Shown here: piece by piece, positions 12,635-23,252 of the stretch
How positions within the stretch are numbered: position 1 is the stretch's first letter
How the letters are laid out: each line of letters begins with the position of its first letter
Source: Takakia lepidozioides
Lineage: Eukaryota; Streptophyta; Takakiopsida; Takakiales; Takakiaceae
NCBI GenBank assembly: GCA_030704615.1
Contig: CM060733.1
Coordinates: forward strand, 67,890,001 to 67,954,000
Length of the DNA: 64,000 bases
Direction: 5' to 3'
Position numbers and translations under genes: made by a program
The notes under the pieces: generated by a model
What the model saw: only the letters and a program-made list of their open reading frames with translations
Databases searched by the model: none
What the model was told of the DNA's origin: nothing

Positions 12635-13102
12635 TATGAAGTATTCTTTTGGTTTAATTCTGGGACAATTTGAAATGGGATGGTTGTGTGTCCTTATTGT
12701 CCTGTTTGCAATGTGTGCGTGGAATTCACATTCATGGTTCCAAACTATTGTTGGAGATGGGGGTTGCATGGACTGCCCGGATTGTTCCTTCAATATATTT
12801 GTTGTTTTGTGGACCTCACAGACTTGAGTACATTGCAAAAACAAACAAACCACTTTGGTTCGTTTATATCATTCTCGCATCATTGCTAGTACGTCCCCAA
12901 ACCATTCCTGCTAGAAGAATGGTTTGGTGAATCCATCACAGTCCACCTCAAAGACAGGCATTCTCAACTCCCACATCAACCCGCGGAATAGGTGACACCA
13001 CTCGGAAAAGGTGACATCCTGGCACTGTTTGCATGCTGACGTGGCGTGAGCCTGTGCTGGGCTCACGCTTCCTGGGCACGGCTCACGGAATAGCACCCCC
13101 CT
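12635..13102. other. Right terminal region of the 12-kb element
   Basis: Non-coding. It includes a hairpin at 12898-12927 with an 11-base stem (CCAAACCATTC / GAATGGTTTGG), which could mark the transcript end. The last 80 bases are rich in CGTGAGC-like motifs that mirror the left end. No gene is seen. Confidence 0.5.
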
Positions 13103-13512
13103 GGTGGCGGGCCAAGACTCACCGCGACTCACACCGGGGTCGAGGGTTTTCGTGGTGGTTCGCCATAAAATGGCATGGCTGGTTGTGAAACCCCCGCGGA
13201 CAGCTACAGAAGTATATATAGGGAGTAGTAACCCGAGAACGGTGCAAGCCCGTTGGTGACCAAAAACTAGTGAGTAAGCGAGCGAGCCGGAAAGCGACCA
13301 AAGAGTGGGAGCTGTTCCGGACTGCCATCTACCAAAGGGAATTCTCCTAGTCCCAATAGGTGGAGGGTTTAGAGGGAAGCGAAGGGGGACCGTTATGTCC
13401 CGGTGAGCAGCCGAAGCTCCAAGTTGGCCGGGCGGCCAGGTTGGGAGTCAGGCGCGCGCATCAAAGCGAGTAACTATGACTTGAAGGGGAGCTTACGAAG
13501 TGAGGTGCGACA
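13103..13512 (+). repeat. 5' LTR, right half (with second copy of the 12-kb element's target duplication)
   Basis: This matches the right part of the 3' LTR up to the CGACA end. GGTGGCGG at 13103-13110 is the second copy of the target duplication. A TATA-like GTATATATAGGG at about 13210, shared with the 3' LTR, is the probable LTR promoter. The guest element now separates this promoter half from the upstream LTR half. Confidence 0.9.
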
Positions 13513-13514
13513 TT

Positions 13515-13526
13515 TGGTATCAGAGC
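13515..13526 (+). promoter_or_regulatory. Primer binding site for initiator tRNA-Met
   Basis: TGGTATCAGAGC lies two bases after the 5' LTR end. This is the usual plant-type primer binding site, complementary to the 3' end of initiator tRNA-Met, and it confirms the 5' LTR boundary. Confidence 0.93.
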
Positions 13527-13567
13527 TTAGAGTTCAGTACGCGATCGTCCTTGGGATTGGCCTCATC

Positions 13568-14720
13568 ATGGGGTCGGGCAAGCCGAAGCGAAAGCGGAAC
13601 GGCCCAAAAGATGGTGATCCCGGTGAGCCCGATGGGGCGGCGTGTCACCGAGGCGGCCGTTTGAGGAAGCGATGCATGTTTCCGAAAACGAGGCGCCCAA
13701 GAGCGGGAGGAATCCGAGGAGTCGGAGCCCGAGGAATCCTTGAGAGCTCCGACAAACCAAAATGCCTCCCATGCCGGCAGCCTTTTGGGAAGGGTTGTTG
13801 GCGCAGTTTGGCGGGACGTTGAAAGACGTGTTGAAGGCGGCTAATGCCACTTCCGCTAAGGCAAAGTTTAAGGTGAAGCCTAAGGAACCCGGCACCTTCG
13901 AGGGCGTCCGAAATCGGAAGGCACTCAACACCTGGCTCTTGGAGCTAGAGCAGTACTTCCGGGCGGCCAAGTTGAGTGACGAGGATCGGGTGGAAGTGGC
14001 TCCCACCTATTTGAGGGGCTATGCTCAACAATGGTGGCAGAAACGCCTTCACGACCGAGGTCCAAGCCCGGAAACCTTGAACTGGAGTGGGTTCAAGGAA
14101 TTGATGAAGAGACAGTTTGTGCCCTCAACGCGTCCTGGCTTGCCCGGGACAAGATGAGGAATTTGAAGCAAACAGATGACATTCGGGGTATGTCCAGGCT
14201 TTCAATGTGCTGTTGCTCGAGTCGCGGACATGGCAGAACCAGAAATGGTCTTCAACTTTGTGGGGGACTGGCCCCATGGGCCAGGCGGAAGTTGGAGGAG
14301 AAGCCACCCAAGACTTTGAACGAGGCAATTGAGAGGGCTGAATGTTTCTCGGATGTCCCTAGGGGTGAAAGACAAGGCCGTACGGAGCTGAACCACAAGA
14401 AGATTCGGCGGGAAGGTGACTCCTTCCGACCGGAAAAGAAGTGGGATAGGCCACGCGGCGAAAATGGCACGTGGAAATCGAAGGGGGCCTTCACACGTCA
14501 AGGCGGCACCGGTGCTTCGAAAGGAAAAAGCGGGTGGAGCGGCTTATGGCGGACAGAAGGCGACCTTTGATGGAGTGTGTTTCAATTGCGGGGAGCCCGG
14601 GCACATGGCCAAGAAGTGCACGAAGCCCCGGCAATTGAACATGACTCGGGCGACCACGGAGCTGTCGGAAGATACCATCAGTCGCTTGGTGGAAGCGGTG
14701 GTCGCCAGGACTTGCAAGGT
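13568..14720 (+). pseudogene. Chromovirus gag, frameshifted
   Basis: Begins at ATG 13568 with a basic segment ('KPKRKRNGPK'). The capsid-like part near 13.85-14.15 kb ('FEGVRNRKALNTWLLELEQY', 'YAQQWWQKRL') and a CCHC zinc knuckle 'CFNCGEPGHMAKKC' near 14.58-14.62 kb are in different frames, so at least three frameshifts are present. The knuckle is the RNA-binding nucleocapsid motif. The copy cannot produce an intact gag as read. Confidence 0.88.
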
Positions 14721-16620
14721 AGGCAAATTTTCTTGTGAGTTGTATCAGGAAACTGGCGCCTTACGAAAAGGGAGTCAGTTATTGTTCGTGGATGGGATAA
14801 TATCCGGAACTAATGTGTCGTTGTTGGTGGACACAGGAGCGTCGCACTCCTTCATGACACCGGCAACGGCACAAAAGGGACTCCCGACAAGTGACGTGGG
14901 GGCCTCTATTGAGGTGCGTTCTGCCAAAGGAGAACCACAGTTGGCGACAAGGTTGGCGTTTGATGTTCCTCTTCAACTGGGGAGTTGGGAGGGACGTGAG
15001 AACTTCACCATCTGCGAGATCGATGGATGGAGTGGATCTCATTTTGGGGATGACCTTTTTGAGCAAATCCGGAGCGGTCATAGATGGCCGCAAGAGAGTA
15101 GTCACGCTGCCATGTGGAATGGTGGCGAGGTTTTTACGAGTGTCGGAAACGCCCAAATCCGTGGGAGGGCGAATAAACCTTCTGTCAGCAAAGGAGTGGG
15201 CCGTGGAGGAGGCACACGAGCCCCAGTTTTTGCTTTACATTAGAGAAGTGAAAGGAGAAGGCGATGGGGAGCCGAGCCCAGATTGGATCAAGGGGATTTT
15301 GGAGAAATACCAGGATGTGATGCCGGAGGATTTACCAAGCGGCTTGCCACCGCGAAGAGGAGTTGACCACAAGATTGAGGTGATACCGGGATCGGAACCG
15401 CCTGCCAAGGCGCCCTACCGGTTGAGCCACAGAGAGTTGGTCGAGCTGAAGACTCAGCTCAAGGATCTAATGTCAAAGGGGTACATCCGGCCGAGTAAGT
15501 CACCTTACGGAGCCCCGGTGCTATTTGCAGACAAGAAGGATGGGACGCTGCGGATGTGTGTCGATTACAGGGCTCTGAATAAGGTGACTATCAAAAACCG
15601 GTACCCTTTGCCAAGGATCGACGACCTCTTCGATCGGTTGGCAGGAGCGAAGTATTTCAGCCGGATCGACTTGCGCTCGGCTATCACCAAAATGGCGACC
15701 GCGTGCAGGACAAGGTATTTCATATGAGTTCTTGGTGATGCCTTTTGGGCTCACCAATGCACCAGCGACATTTAGCACGCTGATGAACAGCCTTTTCAGG
15801 AGTGGTTGGATGACTTTGTGATCGTGTACATCGACGACATCTTGGTGTACTCGAAAACAAAGGAGGAGCACCTGGAGCACCTCAAAAGGGTGTTCCAAAA
15901 ATTGCGGGAAGGGAAGCTGTATGCCAAAGCTTCAAAGTGCGAATTCGGGGTCACAAAGTGGAGTTTGGGGCATGTGATTACACAGGATGGGATCAAAATG
16001 GATGACAGAAAGGTGAGGGCGATCTTGGACTGGGAGCCTCCGACTTCGGTCCCGGGAGTGCGATCCTTCCTAGGACTCGCCTCCTATTACCGGAAGTATG
16101 TGAGAAATTTCGCCAAGATCGCGGGGCCGCTGTCGGACCTTCTGTGTAAATCCAAAGTCTGGGTATGGAACACATTTTGTGGCCAAGCTTTTGCTGAATT
16201 GAAGCAGCGGATGACGGAAGCTCCAGTCTTGAAAATCCCGGAGTTCGATCGTCCGTTTGAGATTCATACAGATGTCGGACTTCGCGATTGGGGGTGTACT
16301 TATGCAAGATGGACGTCCAGTGGCTTACGAAAGTAAGAAACTGAATGAAGTGGAGCGACGGTGGCCGACGCACGAAAAAGAGATGAAGGCGGTGGTGCAT
16401 TGCCTTGAGCTCTGGCGCCACTATGTTGGTTCCAACCCAGTGAAGGTGTTCACGGACAATGTCACGGTGAAGTATTTTGCCACGCAGCCCAAGTTGTCCC
16501 CAAAACAACTTAGGTGGCAAGATACTTTGGCAGTGTTCGACGTGGATATCCAGTACAAACCGGGACGGGACAATGTGGTGGCCGATGCTTTAAGTAGAAA
16601 GCAGCAGCTCTTGTTGGTGT
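14721..16620 (+). pseudogene. Chromovirus protease, reverse transcriptase and RNase H, broken
   Basis: The aspartic protease motif DTGAS is at 14830. Reverse transcriptase follows with '[20 protein letters not shown]' near 15.55 kb and the catalytic 'YIDDILVYSK' at 15828. RNase H shows 'VFTDNVTVKYF' and ends with 'KPGRDNVVADALSR' near 16.6 kb. Frames change near 15.0, 15.73 and 16.3 kb, and part of the RT palm around 15.7-15.8 kb is in another frame. Order and motifs are those of Ty3/gypsy pol. Confidence 0.9.
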
Positions 16621-18088
16621 ACAAGGGCGAGACGGCGCTCCAAAGGAAGATCCGGAAGGCTTGCCGGAAGGATGAGCTGGCGAAGTCCGTGATGCAGGAC
16701 TTGAGGATGGGGGTTAAATCGCAGTTCCACTTGCAAAATGGACTGCTCCGGTATAAGCAAAAACGTCTCTACGTGCCGAAGGGAGGGATCAGAGATAGCC
16801 TCTTGAGAGAATGCCATGATAGCCCGCTTGCGGGCCACGGCGGAGCCAAGCGCACTGCGGCACTCTTGAAGAAAGAGTATTTCTGGCCCAAACTGAGGGA
16901 GGAGGCAGAGGAGTATGTCAAGACATGCACCACATGCCAACAAAACCGGAGCGAGTACAAAAAGCAAGCGGGGCTGTTACAACCCTTGCCGATTCCAGAG
17001 GGGACTTGGGAAAGCGTCTCGATGGATTTCATGACTGCTATGCCGCTGTCAAAAGGATTCGATGCAATCATGGTGGTGGTAGATAGGTTCAGTAAAATGG
17101 GCCATTTCATCCCACCAAGGAGACGGCAACGGCGCAGGAGACAGGGCGACTTTACTTCGCCCACGTCTTAAAGCATCATGGAGTCCCGAAGGATATTGTC
17201 TCGGACCGCGATCCAAAGTTTACGAGTAAATTTGGAGAGCACTTTGGAAGAAGATGGGGACGAGGCTGAAGATGAGCACCGCCTTCCGACCTACGACGGA
17301 CGGCCAAACGGAAAGAGTGAATTCCGTAGTGAAGCAATTCTTGCGGAATTACGTGTCGGCAGACCAATCAGACTGGATGGAACACTTAGACGCGGCAGAG
17401 TTCTGTTATAATAACACAGAACACTCCGCAACGGGAGTTTCCCCTTTCGTATTGGTCTATGGAAAAGCACCTCTGGTGCCGACAAGTTGGGCCGCCCAGG
17501 ACGTTGAGGAACCGGCAGTAGCGGCGGTACTGGAAGAACGCGAGCGTTTGTTGAAGCTCGCAAAGTACAATATTGCCAAAGCTAGGAAACGGTATGAAAG
17601 GCAGGCGAATCGGAAGCGGAGGGAAGTGAAGTTTGAGGCAGGCACAGAGGTCTGGTTGAACATCAAGAATTTCCGACTACCTCCGGAAGTGAGTCCGAAG
17701 TTTCGTACCTCCGTATGCGGGACCCTTTCGCATTCGGAAGGTTATGAATGAGGATGTGTATGAATTGGAGCTGCCGGCAAACAGCAAGGTGCACCCAGTA
17801 TTCCATGTCTCCCTTTTGAAGCCTTACTTCAAAGATGAAGCGCGTCCGAATCGGCATCAAGTGTTGCGTCCGCCACCTATGCTGTTGGATCATGAAAATG
17901 AACCTGAGTACGAGGTGGAGGCAATACTTAAGTCGAGGAGTTCAGGAACCGAGAAACGGAGTATCTCGTCAAATGGAAGGGCTATCATCATGTGGAGGCA
18001 TCTTGGGTGCGTGCCTCAGAAATGGGAAACGCATCCGAGGCGGTTGCAGCTTTCGAAGGGCGACCTCAAAAGCGGGAAGAAGCGTTGA
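16621..18088 (+). pseudogene. Chromovirus integrase with C-terminal chromodomain, broken
   Basis: The HHCC zinc domain is near 16.81-16.95 kb ('HDSPLAGHGG', 'CTTCQQNR'). The core domain follows with 'SMDFMTAMPLSKGFDAIMVV', a second acidic motif near 17.2 kb ('SDRDPKF', another frame) and 'TTDGQTERVN' at about 17.28 kb. A chromodomain near 17.9-18.03 kb ('YEVEAIL', then 'EYLVKWKGY' in a shifted frame) places the element in the chromovirus clade; chromodomains steer integration toward marked chromatin. Frameshifts near 17.15, 17.25, 17.72 and 17.93 kb break it. Confidence 0.9.
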
Positions 18089-18991
18089 TGGGGACATCAA
18101 CCTTGGAGCGTGGGGGAGGAAATGCATGCTTAGCCCGGTTTAGCTAGCTCAGGAATCCGATTGCAAAAAAACTTGTATTGTACAAAAATTTTTATAAAGG
18201 AAATGGGTTCCAAATATTGTGCGTCCTATTTGTTTGGAATGGTGATGCATGGTGTGGTTGGCTAGTGTGTAGAATGCATGCTAGCTTACAAAAGTGGGAG
18301 AGGTAAATTGGGTTAATCGTGTGTTTGCGCAGTGCCGAAATCGGGTGACTCCCATCCAAGGGGCAAGGAAACTTGCGCTTCTTTGGGAGTTCACGTGCTA
18401 GTGCGCACCTGGCGTGCGCGTACTATAACTGCGCTACCGAGGGGGTTGCCTTGTAGTGCGGGCTAACGCGGAAGCTACGTGCTTCCGTTCACGTACTATA
18501 ATCGTGTAGCCTCGGGACGAAGTCGTAGTGCGGCTTCGGCGTGTTCCCGTACCTCAGGCCAGCATTCCAAGGCGGACCCAATTGTAGTGATTGGGGCGCA
18601 CGGTTGGTTCAAGGTTATCTTCCTAGTCAAAGAGGGTTCCAGGTGAACCCTTGCTCAAGGTGATGCCAAAAGCGGCATCATGAGCGATCGCAAGCAATGT
18701 TGTTGCAGTAAGGCGATTCGATCCTCGGGGAGGATCGTTCCTTGGCCTTGAAGTAGGCCAAGAAGAGTGCACTGGGAGGAGCTGGAGAGGCTCCACCCTT
18801 GGCCGGGACTTGGAGGAAGTCGGCCGAACTAGCTAGTGGAGAGTAGAGTCAAGTGTGGGGTTTGGTTCTTTGCCATGGGACGCCATGGTACGGAAACAAA
18901 CTCCTTGATGTGGGACGCCACAACTTGGATGTTCGTTTCTACAAAATGGACAAGTCGATGAGGACATCGACTCCCTGTTGGTAGGGGTGTG
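18089..18991 (+). other. Chromovirus 3' non-coding region and polypurine tract
   Basis: There is no coding sequence after the chromodomain. Several short inverted motifs recur near 18.42-18.54 kb ('GCGTACTATAACTGCGCTA' and 'CACGTACTATAATCGTG'). GGTAGGGGTG just before the 3' LTR is the likely polypurine tract, although it is interrupted by a T. Confidence 0.6.
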
Positions 18992-19718
18992 TGTCGCGGC
19001 CCTTTGCCTTGAGGGCAGGGGGGGGGGTCGGGACACATGAGGGGCTGCCCCTGTGGTGGGGGCAGGCAGCGATAGGTAAGGGGGGCTGAAGCACCCTTGA
19101 GTGCCCAAGGCACTCAGGGAAGCGGAGGCGCTCACTAGGTGGAGCCCCGCACACCGGGTTGCGGTGGGGTGGCTCCACAAGGGGTGGTGGTAGCTTAGTG
19201 GGACTTAGTGGGGGTGGCATAGGACTCACCATGGGGGCGGAGACCTCGTGGTGGGAGTCGTGGGGAGTCTTGGGACTCATCACGGTCCATAGGGGCCGTG
19301 GTGAGCGGGCCAAGACTCACCGCGACTCACCACCGGGAGTCGAGGGTTTCGTGGTGGTTCGCCATAAAATGGCATGGCTGGTTGTGGAACCCCCGCGGAC
19401 AGCTACAGAAGTATATATAGGGAGTAGTAACCCCGAGAACGGTGCAAGCCCGTTGGTGACCAAAAACTAGTGAGTAAGCGAGCGAGCCGGAAAGCGACCA
19501 AAGAGTGGGGAGCTGTTCCGGACTGCCATCTACCAAAGGGAATTCTCCTAGTCCCAATTAGGTGGAGGGTTTAGAGGGAAGCGAAGGGGGGACCGTTATG
19601 TCCCGGTGAGCAGCCGAAGCTCCAAGTTGGCCGGGCGGCCAGGTTGGGAGTCAGGCGCGCGCATCAAAGCGAGTAACTATGACTTGAAGGGGAGCTTACT
19701 GAAGTGAGGTGCGCGACA
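18992..19718 (+). repeat. 3' LTR, complete (727 bp)
   Basis: Starts TGTCGCGG and ends GCGCGACA, and contains the TATATATAGGG promoter motif near 19410. It is uninterrupted at the site where the 5' LTR carries the 12-kb guest, so it serves as the empty-site reference. Confidence 0.95.
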
Positions 19719-20668
19719 CCCTATGCAGCAGTCACACTGTCCCTTAATGCATCTTCTAGCTCATGGATTATCTGTATAAGATTGCCCTCGATCATCCGTT
19801 GCATTGACGGCTGATTGTCGAGCTCCACCAACTCGCCAATGCGTCGAAGTTGATTATTGATTCCCAACCTCATCGCTCTTCCCGTGAGCACCATATATGG
19901 TGATAGACCTGCGGAGGCTTGAATTCCCACACGATATCCAAAAGCCGCCTTGTAGAGTGCTCTATCCCATGCTCTCTTTGAGAGAACGAATTAGCCGCTC
20001 CACCATCCCGTTGCATTGCGGCCAGTATGTCGCTGACCTTTCGTGCTTGACTCCAAACTTTATGCATGTGATTTCAAACTCCTTCGTCCACTCAGATCCA
20101 TGATCGGTGAGCACCGCATGTGGCACTCCATATCTGTACATCACTTGTTCTTCAAAGAAACGAGCTGCCAGCTTTGAGGTATGTTCAGCAACTGCAGCTA
20201 CTTCAATCCATTTTGAAAAATGATCTACTGCAATCAAAGCGTATTTGTTGCCTTCACTCGAGACTGGCAGTGGCCCTGCTGTGTCCAACGCGATTCGATA
20301 GAAGATGTTCCTGACAGGTATGCTTTGTAGTTCTTTAGCTCCCGACCTCAAAGGAATAGAAGTCTTGGCCATCTGACACTGTAAACATGTCTTGAGCACT
20401 TGTTTGAGATCTTTGTGCGATTGTGCAAAAAAAAAATGCTTGCAGACCTCGTTATGCACCCTTCTAATGCTATAATGTCCAATCTCCTCGTGGATCTCTC
20501 GAATTATCCTCTCCCGCGCCTTCTTCTCTGGTACCCATTTGCCTTTGAATGTGAGCCTCCCTTCCACCAGTGATACCCTGTTGTCCTCTTCCTGATCTCT
20601 CTGTTGTCTACGTAGTCACTTGCCTGTCCAAAGGTAATCATGTGCATAACCTGCACATCATCCAATAT
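19719..20668 (-). pseudogene. Ty3/gypsy integrase body (older element)
   Basis: From 20567 downward the frame encodes an HHCC zinc domain ('EEIGHYSIRRVHNEVCKHFF', 'CLQCQMAK') and the core domain with 'RIALDTAGPLPV', 'VLTDHGSEW' and 'YWPQCNGMVERL' supplying the D, D and E. A frameshift near 19.95 kb precedes the segment 'GIQASAGLSPYMVLTGR', which runs into the chromovirus junction at 19719. The gene continues at 828. The sequence differs clearly from the chromovirus integrase and belongs to another gypsy lineage, without a visible chromodomain. Confidence 0.88.
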
Positions 20669-20975
20669 GTTTTGTACTTTGGCTACTATTTTCAAAATTT
20701 GGAATGGAGTGTTGTGCTTCAACTGTTTTGTTCAGTTGAAAAGTGATAGGACACGTCATTTGATGTTTACCTAGTTCCCTTAAAAGTCGGCAACGACTTT
20801 AAGAATCCGCTCCGAGTTTATGAAATGAAAAATACGATGATTGTGAACATGCGTTGAGGTGTATAGACATTGTCTTGCAGCCTTCATCCGGATCTATTAC
20901 AGTGTAGGTAGTCGGCAACGACTACAAAGAGATCAGAACGGATATGCAGGTTCCGGCAAACGTGAATAAAGTATA
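20669..20975 (-). repeat. Terminal segment of a family-B element, copy 1
   Basis: The reverse complement of this stretch matches about 56400-56710 closely. The shared part begins with the codons for 'RLPEPAYPF' and a stop, runs through two palindromes (GTAGTCGTTGCCGACTAC and AAAGTCGTTGCCGACTTT) and ends sharply at GTAGCCAAAGTACAAAAC. Beyond that point the two loci are unrelated, so the AAAAC end is probably an element terminus. Here it abuts the gypsy linker. Confidence 0.75.
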
Positions 20976-22205
20976 TTTTTTATCAGTTTTATTTCATCCC
21001 CAATATGGAGCCAACGAAACTCATTTCAATTGCAGAAGGTGTTTCCTCTCACAAATACAGTCCCACGTCCATATAGTCGGCATCGACTTCAATGATTTCA
21101 AGTAGATGAGCTCGATGACACAACATCCGTGCTTCACACAATGTGTCCCTTTGATCGAGTGACACCATAATTTATGCCTCCCGAATGAGGCGTCATATAT
21201 TATTATTATGAGGCTGGCTCCCATACATCCATGTTACAGTGATCTATGAGCCTTGAGGCATATTACTATTGTTAACATGTTTCAAAATTGATATTGAAGA
21301 ATAGAACTCAATTTCTATTTTAATTCTTGTGTTAAATGAGCAATACATATTGAAGGAATGTGTCTTAAAATAAAATTCATTATTAGGATTTGAACCCACG
21401 GGAATATTGATCACCATGACAGTTATTTTGGTGCACATTGTTTTGGCCATGTCAGCAACAAATTCTGGTGTATGAATAATTTGTGTGTTAGGAAATGTTG
21501 TTGGCAAGATTGTATATCCGGGACGCCCATATCTAGTAGTCGGCACAGACTACAAGAATTAAATGAAAAAAGATGGATATGGAGTCATATTTAATTGCAA
21601 AAAAATGGTAGTTGAAAAATGAGCTCATCTGAGCAAAGAGTTGGAGTTAACTAATTTATCCAAATGGTCATACACTTTGTAGTCGGCACAGACTACAAGA
21701 ATTAAGTGAAAGAAGATGGATATGGAGTCATATTTGATTGCAAAAAAGTGGTAGTTGAAAAATGAGCTCATCTGAACAAAGAGTTGGAGTTAACTAATTC
21801 ATCCAAATGGTCATACACTTTCTAATCGGCACAAACTACAAGAATTAAGTGAAAGAAGATGGATATGGAGTCGTATTTGATTGCAAAAAGTGGTAGCTGA
21901 AAAATGAGCTCATCTAAGCAAAGAGTTGGAGTTAACTAATTTATCCAAATGATCATACACTTTGTAGTCGGCACAAACTACAAGAATTAAGTGAAAGAAC
22001 ATGGATATGGACTTATATTTGATTGCAAAAAAATGGTAGTTGAAAAATGAGCTCATCTAAGTGTATGTCGGCACAGACTATGAATATTCCAAGCATGTCC
22101 ATGTTTCCAAACCTGTTAAAAAAAGACCTTATCCGTGGAAAGAGTTGGAGTTCACAAGATAATCCAAGTTGTCATACACTTTGTAGTCGACACAGACTAC
22201 AAGGA
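20976..22205. repeat. Palindrome array B
   Basis: Palindromes of the type GTAGTCGGCAACGACTAC occur at about 20786 and 20911. Variants occur near 21077 (GTCGGCATCGAC), 21538, 21681, 21826, 21966, 22068 and 22186, mostly GTAGTCGGCACAGACTAC. From 21.53 to 22.06 kb they sit in tandem units of about 142 bases containing 'AAGATGGATATGGAGTCATA' and 'GAGTTGGAGTTAACTAAT'. The stretch 21.1-21.5 kb is A/T-rich and shows no gene. Confidence 0.85.
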
Positions 22206-22235
22206 TTCCAAATATGCAGGATATCCAATGCGGCT

Positions 22236-22640
22236 CTATGGGACCCAATGACAGGGATCACGAACTAACATACCCTTGACTTCAGATACTGTCAGAGTTG
22301 CGTGATCGATGACCTCCTGGTCTTCCCGCATCTTCAAACGTCGCAACATAATATAGTATAAGTGCTTGCAGTGGGTGTAGGATCCTTTTGCTTTCTTCAT
22401 TTTGTCAAAATCAGGGCATGTGCACTCCGGACTTCTAGAGATGCAAACATTGTACACCTCCCCTACTTTTGCTGATCCCGGTGTGCACAGTGTGTACACA
22501 CGTCCAATTCCCGGGCGTGGAACATCCTTGAATGATTGCACCGTGGCTTGCAAAGACTGAGCTAACTCCATCTTCTTACGAGCGATTGCTAACCGTTTCT
22601 TCCGCCGGTATACTCTGTCCCACCTTTCGTCGCGTACGAG
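22236..22640 (-). pseudogene. Transposase C-terminal fragment with SWIM finger (family B)
   Basis: Encodes 'CTCPDF', a spacer, then 'CKHLYYIMLRRL' and the tail 'DHATLTVSEVKGMLVRDP', matching the C-terminus of the family A transposase in motif order and spacing. Upstream is a basic stretch 'RRKKRLAIARKKMELAQSLQ'. No catalytic core precedes it, since the frame is replaced by gypsy linker sequence. It is also related to the fragment at 57396-57770. Confidence 0.75.
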
Positions 22641-23110
22641 TCTGGATCCAGATTATTGAAAGCAGACTTTCGACTTGTTCCCCCAGATGACGTGGGTAAT
22701 TCCCAAGATGAATAAGACTGTGTTGCGGAAGATTATTTTCTTCTTTTCTTTCTTCAGTATCTTCGCACTCCCATTGGTCTTGCTCTGCTGCTTGTAAAAG
22801 ACTGACCTGCATCTCTCTTGTGATAGGACTTCCTCTCTTGCTCACTGTGATGGCTAATAGTTTATTTTTTTCCTGTGATTGTAGCTCATCTCCTGCTTCA
22901 TCACAATTTTTGGATTTCAGGGAGTCGTCTTCCCTTTGTCCCTGCATCCACTCTTTATCCCTTTCGTCTTGTTCATGGTTGTTTTCTCCACTGATTTTTT
23001 CTTCATCTGGGTCTTGTGTCTCCTGCCCTTGACTTCTTGTCACCACCATGTGTATCCTAGGCATGTCTTCATCTATTATGATGTCGAGCAGCCTTTGTAT
23101 CACCTGGTCT
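22576..23110 (-). pseudogene. Hydrophilic linker ORF, probably part of the older gypsy pol
   Basis: The ORF encodes a charged, Gln/Glu-rich segment beginning 'IHMVVTRSQGQETQDPDEE'. 'VTRSQ' motifs of this kind are common in the linker between RNase H and integrase of some gypsy elements, and the integrase of such an element follows on the same strand at 20.6 kb. This suggests that the family-B material at 20669 to about 22.6 kb inserted into that linker. It is a plausible but weak assignment. Confidence 0.4.
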
Positions 23111-23126
23111 TCGATGATTATTGCTC

Positions 23127-23252
23127 CGTACGGCCTTGTCTTTCGCCCCTAGGGACATCCAAGAAACATTCAGCCCTTTCAATTGCCTCGTTCAAAGTCT
23201 TAGGTGGCTTCTCCTCCAACTTCCGTCTGGCCCATGGGGCCGGTCCCGCCAC
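23127..23252 (-). repeat. Captured scrap of chromovirus gag
   Basis: This is the reverse complement of a stretch closely matching 14266-14390 of the chromovirus gag, including the 'PPKTLNEAIERAECF' coding segment. No LTR or other part of the element accompanies it. Confidence 0.85.

Larger units (their letters stand above)
1150..13102. mobile_element. 12-kb Mutator-like element (family A) nested in the LTR
   Basis: The borders are fixed by comparison with the uninterrupted 3' LTR. The ends form a diverged inverted repeat: the first 22 bases (CAGCGTAGCTAC...CGTGAGCC) and the reverse complement of the last 22 (...GTGCTATTCCGTGAGCC) agree at 14 positions, including the last 8. CGTGAGC-type motifs recur just inside both ends. 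The content is a minus-strand transposase (1569-5565), a central palindrome array (about 6.47-8.45 kb) and a plus-strand gene with a methyltransferase-like end (8537-12634). The transposase type, the duplication length and the weak terminal repeats all point to a MULE-like element. Confidence 0.82.
829..19718 (+). mobile_element. Ty3/gypsy chromovirus LTR retrotransposon, interrupted
   Basis: The full element comprises the 5' LTR (829-1149 continued at 13103-13512), primer binding site, gag, pol (protease, reverse transcriptase, RNase H, integrase, chromodomain), a non-coding 3' part and the 3' LTR (18992-19718). The LTRs start TGTCGCG and end CGCGACA, and the whole is flanked by CCCTA. Excluding the 12-kb guest, the element is about 6.9 kb. 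Several frameshifts break gag and pol, so this copy cannot make its polyprotein as read. The two LTRs differ mainly by small insertions and deletions, which suggests a fairly recent arrival, or sequencing error in homopolymers. Confidence 0.92.

Noticed and set aside
13000-13110. Start of the 5' LTR near 13.03 kb
   Set aside because: The sequence there does not match the 3' LTR; the match begins only at about 13103, and the missing half is at 829-1149.
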